Shown here: positions 1 through 8,793 of the stretch, one piece after another
Layout of the letters: each line of letters starts with the position of its first letter
Position numbering within the stretch: position 1 is the first letter of the stretch
Source of the DNA: Candidatus Krumholzibacteriota bacterium
GTDB lineage: Bacteria > Krumholzibacteriota > Krumholzibacteriia > Krumholzibacteriales > Krumholzibacteriaceae
NCBI GenBank assembly: GCA_030609325.1
Contig: JAUWCL010000008.1
Coordinates: 1-64,000 of the forward strand
Direction of reading: 5' to 3'
Length of the DNA: 64,000 nucleotides
Made by a program: the position numbers and the translations under genes
Notes under the pieces: generated by a model
What the model was told of the DNA's origin: nothing
The model's input: the letters and a program-made list of their open reading frames with translations, nothing else
Databases searched by the model: none

Positions 1-52
1 GCTTTTCCCTTCCGGTTTCGTCGGTTACGGTTGCCAGATCCTGTTCTGCCAT
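1..52 (-). CDS. 5' end of a CDS truncated by the window edge (MAEQDLATVTDETGREK...)
   Basis: ATG on minus strand at 52, open to the window edge; same direction as the next minus-strand genes. Confidence 0.3.
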   Translation of the reverse strand, partial: MAEQDLATVTDETGREK

Positions 53-102
53 GATGATACTGCTCTTTGCAAGAAAGGTACCCGTTCGGCCGGAATCGCT
101 TC

Positions 103-1275
103 CTATATAAGTATAATATCCCTCTGCGGTTTCGACAGGAATTCCCCGCCGTCCTTCCTGACGACGATTATCTCCTCGATAGTGGCGACGCCGTAGCCTG
201 GTATCGTGATCCTCGGCTCGACGGTGTACACCTGGCCCTCCTCGATCCCGAGGTAGGGGAGCTTTCCGTACCGCTCCCACTCGGGGCAGAGGAGGCCGGC
301 GCCGTCATGGGTCTTCCGCCCGACCTGATGGCCAGTCGCGTGCGGGAACTCTTCGTATCCTCTTCCGGTGATGAAGTCGCGCGTTATGGCGTCGACCTCG
401 CGCCCCTCCATCCCCGGCCTGATCTTCTCAGCGGCAAGGGCTATCGAGTCCCTGATCGTCTCGAAAGGCTCTTTCACCTCGAACGGGGCGTCGGTTTCTC
501 CATCCTGGAGGAAGTACCACGTCCTCTGCATGTCGGAGCAGTACTCCTCGGTCCGCGTACCGAAGTCTATGTTGAGGACGTGTCCCTTCTCGATCTTCCT
601 GTCGGTCGGCCCGGCGTGGGCGCCGGCCGAATCGGGCCCGGTGAACACAGAGGGGCACATATCCCGTTCCCACGAAGTCTCCACGCCCATCGCGTCGACC
701 TGCTCGAGCACGAAGGCGGCGACCTCCTTCTCCGTCATCCCCGGCTTCACGAAACCGGTGACACGTTCGAATATCTCCTCGGTCAGGTCGATGTTCTTCT
801 TTATCCGCCTTATTTCCTCGGGGCTTTTGCGGCCCCTGAGCTTCGCCACGATCTTCTCGGACGAAACGATGCCATCGACCCAGGGAGTGGGCTCGAGGTA
901 ATTCATCAGAGTGAGGTACATGCCGTACGACAGGCCGTCGGACATGACGTCGTTTTCCGAGAAGTTTATGGCGACCGTCGAGGGGTCGAAGCGTTCCAGC
1001 TGCTCAAGCAGCGCCTGTCCGATGCCTTCCTTGTAGCCGATGACCTCATACGCGCCCGTCTCGCGGATCCTCGACTCGTCGAGGCTGCCCACCAGCGCGA
1101 CCGCGTCCCCGCAGCGGGTCAGTATGAAGGCCGACTGCCAGGTACAGTTCGCGCCGACGATCAGGTCGAGCACCGGGTCGGGATTTACCTCGCTCTCCCT
1201 GACGAAAGTCAGCCAGAGGTCTATCCCTTCCTCGTCGAGGATACCGGCTGCCTGAGCGATCTTTTCCTTTATCAT
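103..1275 (-). CDS. M24 family metallopeptidase (Xaa-Pro aminopeptidase-like)
   Basis: 390 aa; HVLNIDFGT, HATGHQVGRKTHD, EEGQVYTVEPRI and TIEEIIVV motifs typical of M24; ATGA overlap with upstream gene. Confidence 0.85.
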   Translation of the reverse strand: MIKEKIAQAAGILDEEGIDLWLTFVRESEVNPDPVLDLIVGANCTWQSAFILTRCGDAVALVGSLDESRIRETGAYEVIGYKEGIGQALLEQLERFDPSTVAINFSENDVMSDGLSYGMYLTLMNYLEPTPWVDGIVSSEKIVAKLRGRKSPEEIRRIKKNIDLTEEIFERVTGFVKPGMTEKEVAAFVLEQVDAMGVETSWERDMCPSVFTGPDSAGAHAGPTDRKIEKGHVLNIDFGTRTEEYCSDMQRTWYFLQDGETDAPFEVKEPFETIRDSIALAAEKIRPGMEGREVDAITRDFITGRGYEEFPHATGHQVGRKTHDGAGLLCPEWERYGKLPYLGIEEGQVYTVEPRITIPGYGVATIEEIIVVRKDGGEFLSKPQRDIILI

Positions 1276-3335
1276 TCCTTCGTCCCTTTCTGATGATCGT
1301 GTTCGAATCTGAAGAGCTTCACTTTATCGTTACTGAAGACCTCGGAGAAGAAACGGGCGTTCCCGGTGAATCTTCCCTCGATCCACGGGCAGTCCGCCGC
1401 GTCCTTCTCCCAGACAGTGATATACAGATCCCGGCCGAGCGTTCCCGCCTTTTCCAGATCTGCTGACGACGGTTCCTTCTCGCCGTAAAGCGTTTCCCTG
1501 ATCGCGCCGAATTCTGCGTGCCTCTCTCCGCCGTAGCCGAGGACCGAGAGCACGCCGCCCGTCGAGTAGAGATTCCTCCTCGCCGAGAGGACCGGAGCGA
1601 GGTGGAAGATCTCTCTCTCCGCGACGACGGCGTCCATGCCGGTGTTCGTCGCGATCCAGCCTAAGACCTCCCTTTCTGCGTCAGAGAGCGAATGTCGCCG
1701 GACTTCGACGGGATGGCGCGGGCGCGACCCGACGAATCCTCTGTACGTCAGAACGGGAGGAACGAGGAACAGGATGATCAAGCAGCCCGCCAGGAAGAGC
1801 TTCTTCAGCCGGTGAGACTCGCCGGTGAGTCTCACCGCCTCGACGGAAACGAGCGGCCCGAGGACGAGGAAGAAAGGAAAGATAAGTTTCGACTCGTTGA
1901 CGGACGGCAGGTCGACGAAGAGGCAGAGAATGAGCAGACAGAGCACCCAGGAGGCCAGCTCCGCCGCAGTTCTGTCCTTCGGCCTCGCCAGTTTCCTGAT
2001 CACGTGGAGGGCGGGGCAGAGGAGCACGACGAGAGGAGTGACGATCGTAGCGGCATTCTTGAATCCGAAGCTCAGATACTGCGTTGCTCCGGCGCTCCCG
2101 CCTGATTCGGCGGATCCCAGGGAGAAGTAGTATAAAAGACCGATGGCGGCCGCCAGCGCGCCGGCGACCGGAAAGGATATGTCGCAGCAAGATGACCGGA
2201 TCCGTCTGCCGGCGAACCTCGACCAGACGTATACGAGGACGCTCGAGCCGATGACCGTGGAGATAAGAGCCATCCCCGTCACTATGTGGAAGAGGACCGC
2301 GGCGAGCATCACGATGAATCCGAGGGTCGCCGACCTCAGCGGGGCCAGTTCCCTGTATCTGCGCGAGCGGAAGATGTTGAGACACGCGGTGAAGAGGCAG
2401 AGGGAATATCCGAACGCCGTGATGGTGAGGAACTTGTCGCTGAGGTTGACCATCCAGGTCCATACCGGATGGAGGAAGTAGATCACCTCTACCGCTCCGA
2501 CCTGGTCCGCGGCCTCCCGCACCATCCGCGTTATCTCGGCCATTCCCTTCACCTCGCCGAAGAACGCCCTTCCTAGGCCTATCGGCCAGAGGATCCACGA
2601 CGCCGATTCGAATCCGGCGATCGTCATCAGGGTCGCGAGGAGGGCGTAGCGCCTGTTCGACGTGAGCGTCCCGACATACCTTCCGACGACATAGGGAAGG
2701 GCCAGTGCGCTGACGATGTTTATCGAGGCAAGCGCGTTGAATACGGAAGACCCCGAGACGATCTTCCAGGAGGCGTTGAACATGTGGTAGATCCACATGT
2801 ATCTGATCGGCAGGTCTGCAAGCCACGGTTCGCCGGGGGGGATGCCCCTGGCGAGGATCTCGCCGGTGACGGAGGCGTGATACCACGCGTCCGAGCGCGA
2901 GAGCAGGAAGCCGTTTCTCGAGTAGGCGATTAGCAGCAGTGCGCAGTAGGCGAGGCTTGCCGCGACGATGCCGTACGGCACGGCCGGCTTTTTCCCCGCG
3001 CTCTTCGGCCCCGGCACGATCAGGCTCAGCGCGAAGACGGCGTACCATACGCCGGCCGAGAGCCTCGCCGCGCCGCCGATGCCGCCCGAGCCGCCCGTGG
3101 CATACCAGGAACCGATCACTGTCAGGGCGAACAGGGCCGGAGAGAGGAGTATCGAATAGAAGAGGCCGTCGCTCCACGGCCTGTTCCTGTCGCCGAGCAG
3201 GCGGATCACAGCGTACCCGGGAAGGACGAACGCCTGGAGTGCGCCGCACAGGCGGGCGACGGGAAGGGGAAGGTCCGCGAACAGCGACACTGAACTGAGC
3301 AGGATGAGGATGTTTACGATCATATTCAGCGGCAT
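1272..3335 (-). CDS. Polytopic membrane protein, GT-C-like
   Basis: 687 aa, many hydrophobic helices, then a soluble C-terminal segment; SDAWYHASVTGEILARGIPPGEPW loop. Confidence 0.6.
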   Translation of the reverse strand: MPLNMIVNILILLSSVSLFADLPLPVARLCGALQAFVLPGYAVIRLLGDRNRPWSDGLFYSILLSPALFALTVIGSWYATGGSGGIGGAARLSAGVWYAVFALSLIVPGPKSAGKKPAVPYGIVAASLAYCALLLIAYSRNGFLLSRSDAWYHASVTGEILARGIPPGEPWLADLPIRYMWIYHMFNASWKIVSGSSVFNALASINIVSALALPYVVGRYVGTLTSNRRYALLATLMTIAGFESASWILWPIGLGRAFFGEVKGMAEITRMVREAADQVGAVEVIYFLHPVWTWMVNLSDKFLTITAFGYSLCLFTACLNIFRSRRYRELAPLRSATLGFIVMLAAVLFHIVTGMALISTVIGSSVLVYVWSRFAGRRIRSSCCDISFPVAGALAAAIGLLYYFSLGSAESGGSAGATQYLSFGFKNAATIVTPLVVLLCPALHVIRKLARPKDRTAAELASWVLCLLILCLFVDLPSVNESKLIFPFFLVLGPLVSVEAVRLTGESHRLKKLFLAGCLIILFLVPPVLTYRGFVGSRPRHPVEVRRHSLSDAEREVLGWIATNTGMDAVVAEREIFHLAPVLSARRNLYSTGGVLSVLGYGGERHAEFGAIRETLYGEKEPSSADLEKAGTLGRDLYITVWEKDAADCPWIEGRFTGNARFFSEVFSNDKVKLFRFEHDHQKGTKE

Positions 3336-3459
3336 TCTCCTTCACTCCCGGCCTGGAAGCCAGAAAACTATAGCAACCCGGGGTGTTTTTATATAGCATT
3401 TCCTGTGAGCTCGCCGTGAACCGGTGCCTTCAGGACGTTAACGACATATCGTTCCCGAA

Positions 3460-4377
3460 ATGGAAAAAAGATTGCTGGAAAGACTCACGACTTCGATCTC
3501 CGGCCGGGTTATCCCCGATTGTTCCCTCAGAGGATACACCACTTACAGGGTGGGCGGTCCGGCGGAAGCCCTGGTCGTTCCCCGTGACAGCGGCGACCTC
3601 GAGCGGGTCTGCCTCTTTGCCACGGGTGAAGGCATCCCCCTGACGATCCTCGGCGCCGGTTCGAACGTGATCGCGCCGGACGAGGGGATCGAGGGAATCG
3701 TTGCCGTTGCCCCCGTCAGGGAGCTTCCCCTGGTCGTATCCGGCGAAGGGGCGGTCGCCGTCGAATCGGGGATGATGCTCGACGACCTGATCAGGGGTGC
3801 CGCCGATCGAGGGTTCGGAGGCCTGACAGCACTAGCAGGGATCCCGGGGACGGTAGGCGGTGCGCTGGTGATGAACGCCGGGACGAACGAGGGAAATATC
3901 AGCGATCACCTCGAGTCGGTGACCGTGATCGGCCGGTCGGGCCGCAGGGAGACGATTCCGTCCGACAGCCTCCGGTTCGGCTACAGGACCAGCGATCTCG
4001 CAGGGATGGGCGCGGTAATACTCGGCGCCTCCTTTCGCCTTCCGCCCGGCGTCCGTGATGAGATAATAGACGAGGTGGAGTGCATCCTGGGAGAGAGAAA
4101 CTCCAGGTTCCCGCATGACCTTCCCAGCGCAGGCTCCGTGTTCAGGCGGCCCGAGGGGGATTTCGCCGGGCGCCTGATAGAGGAGTCGGGATGCAGGGGA
4201 ATGCGTGTCGGCGGGGCCGAAGTCAGCGATATGCACGCCAATTTCATAGTCAACATCGGCGATGCGACCTCCGCCGACATCGTGGATCTGATAGGGCTCG
4301 TCAGGGAGAAAGTGCGGGAGAGGAGAGGAGTAACTCTCGAACTGGAGCAGATCCTTCTCCCTCAGAAACCGAAGTAG
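3460..4377 (+). CDS. murB: UDP-N-acetylenolpyruvoylglucosamine reductase
   Basis: 305 aa; YTTYRVGGPAEALVVP, LGAGSNVIAPD, LAGIPGTVGGALVMNAGTNEGNISD, PSAGSVFRRPEGDFAGRLIEESGCRG. Confidence 0.95.
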   Translation: MEKRLLERLTTSISGRVIPDCSLRGYTTYRVGGPAEALVVPRDSGDLERVCLFATGEGIPLTILGAGSNVIAPDEGIEGIVAVAPVRELPLVVSGEGAVAVESGMMLDDLIRGAADRGFGGLTALAGIPGTVGGALVMNAGTNEGNISDHLESVTVIGRSGRRETIPSDSLRFGYRTSDLAGMGAVILGASFRLPPGVRDEIIDEVECILGERNSRFPHDLPSAGSVFRRPEGDFAGRLIEESGCRGMRVGGAEVSDMHANFIVNIGDATSADIVDLIGLVREKVRERRGVTLELEQILLPQKPK

Positions 4378-4505
4378 AATTCGATATTGTACTATTATCT
4401 CCAAGCCCGTATATTCTCCCAGCGAATGGATATATCACGTCCAGACCGAATATGGTTTTCTGGACGTGAGGCTGATCGCAGCGGAATGCGGATTCTGCTT
4501 ATGAT

Positions 4506-7064
4506 ATGAAAAAAAACGACTTATTGCCGCTGTTATCATTGATCCTGACGGGGATTTTTGTATTTCTGAGCCTCTACCCGTCCGTACTTCCCCTGCAGAG
4601 GGTGCTGTTCACGTTCTTTTTCCTCTATCTTGTGATCGTTCCGGGCATGCTCCTTTCCAGGAGACTCGTACCGGGATTTACCGGAGTCCTCGGGCTTCTT
4701 TCCTCTCTTGTCTTCGGGACGGCCCTTGTCTTCTGTATCTTCTTTGTTGCGGCGCTCCTGAGACTCGACTCAACGATCATCCGATTTATTATACCGGCGC
4801 TGGTCGTCCTGCTGGCGCTCCGGCCGGCCCTCCCTGCAGAAAGCGGAGTCGTTATCGACGGCGAGCGGGTACCCTCTCCGGATAGACGGCATGTCGTCAT
4901 GCTTCTGGTCCTGATCGTGCTGGCCGCGATTCTGATCCTCGGCCCCGGCGACCCGGTCCTCCTTACAGGCGACTCTCCCGATCATATCGCCTACATCGGG
5001 GCGATCTCCGGATCGCACGAAGTGTTTCCCGAAGAATTCTATTACCGTGAAGGTGGTATTCTTACGCGCGACATCCGCAGGGGCATGCTTCATTCGTTAT
5101 GGGGTACGATCAACGCTCTGACCGGTAACGGGGATGTGTACCGGATCTGGCCGCTGATCTCTCTCTTCGGATCCATCTTTTTCATCATCGCTATTTTCTG
5201 TTCGGGTATCCTGCTGTTCAGGAGCGGGACAACTGGGCTTATCGCTGCCGCACTCTTTTTCCTGATCGATCACGGGGGGATCGCATCTTTTCAGCTGATC
5301 TACTTCGCGACCAACTTCTCCTTCGGGAAGATATTCTACCTTTCCGCCCTTTCCGTCCTGCCTCTCTATCTTCGCTCGGGAAACCGGAGGTATCTCGTGT
5401 TCATCCTGGCGGCATCCGTTGCCGCCACGAGTACGCATATTGCTCATTTCATCATCCTGATCTTTCTGACCTGCGTCGTGATCCTGGTGCATCTCGTTTT
5501 CAGAAGGAGATCGCTTGTGGGGCCCGGTCTGGCGCGCCTGGTCCTCCTCGTTCCGGCCGCTGTTCTGATTGTCAACCTTCCGTACATACTCCTCCGGTAT
5601 TTTCGGGACTACTCTCCGGCCAACTTGATCCATACGCATGTCCAGGGCGTGATGTACCTGACCGGGAAGCTGTATACTCTCAATCCGGTCGTGTTCATCC
5701 AGGAGGCCGGATTCCTTGTAATCCTGGCAGCTGTCGCTGTTCCGGTCCTGTGGAAGACAGCGAAGCGCAACAGGACCCTGATGCTTCTTTTCGCCGCTCA
5801 GATCACTTACTACCTGCTGATATTTATCCCGTTCCTCTTTCCCCTGGTCCACGCGAAACTTTCTTATCTCCTGATACGGATGGAATTCGTCGCCCCGTCC
5901 TTTGTCATATCGGCCTTTCTGATGCACGAGCTGTGGGGCGCGCTGCGCGGCAAACGGCGCGAAATGCCAAAGAGCGCATTGGTTATCGGCCTGCTGGCCG
6001 TTCTGATATTTGCGGTCCATCCTCTCGCCGATGGGATCCGTCACTTCGCGTACTCAGGCAGGAACATCGAAAGACTCGAGAAATTCAGCTCACTGAACCT
6101 GACTGACGTGTATCAGTATATGAATGATAATCTGGAGGATGGCGGTGTCGTCCTCTCCGATCCGGTGACAAGTTACAGCATCCCCGCATTCACGAGGCAA
6201 TTCGTTGTCTGTCCGTACGATCAGCACTCGACGCCCAACGACTCGTCGGCGATAGACAGGCTGATCGACTGCAGGACCGCTTTTTCGCCGTCCTCTTCGC
6301 CCGGTCGGATAGCCGATGTCATGAAGAAGTACGGGGCCGTGTATATCCTGATCAACGGAAGGATTCCGCGTACGCTGAGGACGATGTACTGGCGCTCGGA
6401 CAGCGTACTCAACGGTATTCTGAAGGAGAAACTCGATCTTGCCGATGGAGCGTTCGAGAAGCTGTACGAAAACGATTCCGCGGCGCTATTCATGGTCCGT
6501 CCCGGGATGACCGTTGATCTGAAGAGGGGCGAGGCCCCGCCTCTGTTTGTCGGCAGGACCATTGAGGCCGGGGAAATACGGAGACTCCCCGATTCCGGGA
6601 TGCCCGGGATCAAGATATTGGAATTCGGGCTCGATCGGAAAAAAGCGAAAAGAGGCGAGAGGATCGAGGCGACGGTGAAATGGGTCGCGACCGAACCTCT
6701 TCCCTTCAGGAGTTACATAACTCATATCCGTTTCGACACCGGGTTCGAGAAAAGCGCCGTCTACAACAGGTCGTACGGGAAGATCTACAGGAAGGTCCTC
6801 GAGCGTATGAAGAGGACCCGTTTCAGGTTCCGGGCCGACGATCAGCCGTTCGCCGGGATATTTGCTCCCGACCTGTGGCCTGTGGGGCGTGAGATAGAGA
6901 ATCCGATATCGATCGATATTCCGTCTGATATAGCCAGCGGCCGGTATGCCATATTGGTCAGGATGGCGGGGAAGCCGCAGTATCCTAATTACTACCTGAA
7001 AGACATATTGGTCGACGAGGATTATTACAGCGGCACCGTTGTCGGAGAAATAGAGATCGAGTAG
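4506..7064 (+). CDS. Large membrane protein, GT-C-like, with C-terminal beta-rich domain
   Basis: 852 aa; ~12 hydrophobic segments, then a soluble region ending IDIPSDIASGRYAILVRMAGK. Confidence 0.6.
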   Translation: MKKNDLLPLLSLILTGIFVFLSLYPSVLPLQRVLFTFFFLYLVIVPGMLLSRRLVPGFTGVLGLLSSLVFGTALVFCIFFVAALLRLDSTIIRFIIPALVVLLALRPALPAESGVVIDGERVPSPDRRHVVMLLVLIVLAAILILGPGDPVLLTGDSPDHIAYIGAISGSHEVFPEEFYYREGGILTRDIRRGMLHSLWGTINALTGNGDVYRIWPLISLFGSIFFIIAIFCSGILLFRSGTTGLIAAALFFLIDHGGIASFQLIYFATNFSFGKIFYLSALSVLPLYLRSGNRRYLVFILAASVAATSTHIAHFIILIFLTCVVILVHLVFRRRSLVGPGLARLVLLVPAAVLIVNLPYILLRYFRDYSPANLIHTHVQGVMYLTGKLYTLNPVVFIQEAGFLVILAAVAVPVLWKTAKRNRTLMLLFAAQITYYLLIFIPFLFPLVHAKLSYLLIRMEFVAPSFVISAFLMHELWGALRGKRREMPKSALVIGLLAVLIFAVHPLADGIRHFAYSGRNIERLEKFSSLNLTDVYQYMNDNLEDGGVVLSDPVTSYSIPAFTRQFVVCPYDQHSTPNDSSAIDRLIDCRTAFSPSSSPGRIADVMKKYGAVYILINGRIPRTLRTMYWRSDSVLNGILKEKLDLADGAFEKLYENDSAALFMVRPGMTVDLKRGEAPPLFVGRTIEAGEIRRLPDSGMPGIKILEFGLDRKKAKRGERIEATVKWVATEPLPFRSYITHIRFDTGFEKSAVYNRSYGKIYRKVLERMKRTRFRFRADDQPFAGIFAPDLWPVGREIENPISIDIPSDIASGRYAILVRMAGKPQYPNYYLKDILVDEDYYSGTVVGEIEIE

Positions 7065-7090
7065 AACAACGGAGGCGAGGTGACGACGAA

Positions 7091-8521
7091 TTGGCATCGC
7101 TGACAAGGAGAACTTTAATCCTCGCTCTGTGCCGGGCACTGAACCACGCCGTGATACTGCTGTCGCCGATCTTCCTGGTCAGGATCTTCGACATGACGTC
7201 GTACGGGCAGTACCGGGAATTCGTCCTCTATTACTTTCTGATCACGGGTTTTCTGATTTTTTCCGTCAGTGTGAATCCGCTCTATTTTATTGCGAAATAT
7301 CCAGACAGGTCGCACCAGATAATAACGCAGACCGCCCTTGTCCTCTTTGCTATCTCGATCATTGGCGTCGTTGGAGTCTATCTCGCCCGGGCTTACATCC
7401 TGGCAAGGACCAGTTATGATTTCATCACTCCTCTGATCCTCTATATCTTCTTCTTCCTGAACCTCGAGTATTTCGAGAGCTACAGCCTCGGAAGAAAACG
7501 GAGCGATCACGTCCTGTACTATTCCGCCACCAGGGCGTTGCTCAGGATGGCGACGATAATCACCGTGGCATACTTCACACGAAGCGTTAGCGCCGTCATC
7601 TGGGCGATCGTGGCGCTGGAGGCGCTGAAGTGCATCTTCATGCTTATCGTCTCCCGGAAGCTTTTCACCCTGAAACTCGACGTGCAGCTCCTCAAAGAGC
7701 AGGTCAGGTACATCGTCCCGCTCGGATCGGCGAATGCGATCACGAGAGTCAACTCCGACCTCGCCAAGCTCGTCGTCTCCACGACTCTCGGAGTGAACGT
7801 CCTTGCGATTTACAGCATCGGCAACTACCAGGTGCCGGTCATCCATGCGGTGCGTTCGAGCATCATGGATGTCCTCTTCCCGGAGATGACGAAAGCGGAT
7901 GAGATGGAGCGGATGCTGATGTGGAAACGGGCGGCGGTCGTGCTGTGTTTCCTCGTCTTTCCGGTCTTTGTCGTCTTTTTCTGGTACGCGGGAACCGTCA
8001 TCGTGACGCTCTTTGGCGAGAAGTATATCAACGCGGTCCCGATATTCAGGGTCTACCTCACGCTGATGCTGATCCAGTGCTTCGATATGGCGATTCCGCT
8101 GAGGGCGATCAACAGGAACAAGTACGTATTCTTCGGGAATATTGTCCACCTGATAGTCAACGTCTCTTTCATTCTGCTCACCTTCAAGTTCCTGGGAATC
8201 ATGGCGCCTCCAATAGCCTACATAGTCGGTTTTCTGCTCTTCACGATTTTTCTCGCCTGGAAGGTGCTGGATCATTATCCGTTGTCGCTGAGACAGCTGG
8301 TAATGTGGAGGAAAGTGCTGACCATCGTCATGGTCTGTCTGATCTCGCTGCCGATCCTCTATGCGGACAGATATTTCGATCTGCATCCCGTCGTGAAGGC
8401 TGTGGTCTTCTCCCTGCTGTTCATGGGAACGTATCTGCTTATTTTAACGAGACTTAAAATAGACGAGGTGGGCATAATCGTGTCCAAGTTCATGAGCAGG
8501 CTGAAAAGATCTCCGAAGTGA
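7091..8521 (+). CDS. Polysaccharide biosynthesis/flippase (Wzx/MATE-like) membrane protein
   Basis: 476 aa, ~12-14 TM segments, oligosaccharide flippase-like pattern; TTG start. Confidence 0.7.
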   Translation: MASLTRRTLILALCRALNHAVILLSPIFLVRIFDMTSYGQYREFVLYYFLITGFLIFSVSVNPLYFIAKYPDRSHQIITQTALVLFAISIIGVVGVYLARAYILARTSYDFITPLILYIFFFLNLEYFESYSLGRKRSDHVLYYSATRALLRMATIITVAYFTRSVSAVIWAIVALEALKCIFMLIVSRKLFTLKLDVQLLKEQVRYIVPLGSANAITRVNSDLAKLVVSTTLGVNVLAIYSIGNYQVPVIHAVRSSIMDVLFPEMTKADEMERMLMWKRAAVVLCFLVFPVFVVFFWYAGTVIVTLFGEKYINAVPIFRVYLTLMLIQCFDMAIPLRAINRNKYVFFGNIVHLIVNVSFILLTFKFLGIMAPPIAYIVGFLLFTIFLAWKVLDHYPLSLRQLVMWRKVLTIVMVCLISLPILYADRYFDLHPVVKAVVFSLLFMGTYLLILTRLKIDEVGIIVSKFMSRLKRSPK

Positions 8522-8793
8522 TACCGTACGGATGTCTCTGATCTCCCCGTGGCTGAGCCCGTGGATCGTGAGATAATCGAAATCCCGGCTGTGCCCTATC
8601 AGCAGGGCATGGAGCGTAGTATCTCCCCCGAGGGCATCCGTACGGAATAACAGCTGGGCGGGCCGATCCGGAATTCCATGGACAAGGGTCCGGACAGTAA
8701 TTATTTGACACCGTTTGTTTTTTCTATGTTAGAATGCCCGGAATCTAGGTCTTTTCCGCTCTTTGAGACATGACGGGCAGGCAAGGAGGAGCA

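Noticed and set aside
1681-3399. 572-aa minus-strand ORF overlapping the membrane protein gene
   Set aside because: Shadow frame of the 1272..3335 gene; Arg/Pro/Gly-rich low-plausibility protein typical of high-GC alternative frames
7115-8386. 423-aa minus-strand ORF opposite the flippase
   Set aside because: Charged low-complexity antisense translation of TM-coding sequence
8519-8521. Selenocysteine at the flippase TGA
   Set aside because: No recognisable SECIS immediately downstream, position is at the end of a TM protein, and no Sec machinery is seen in the window
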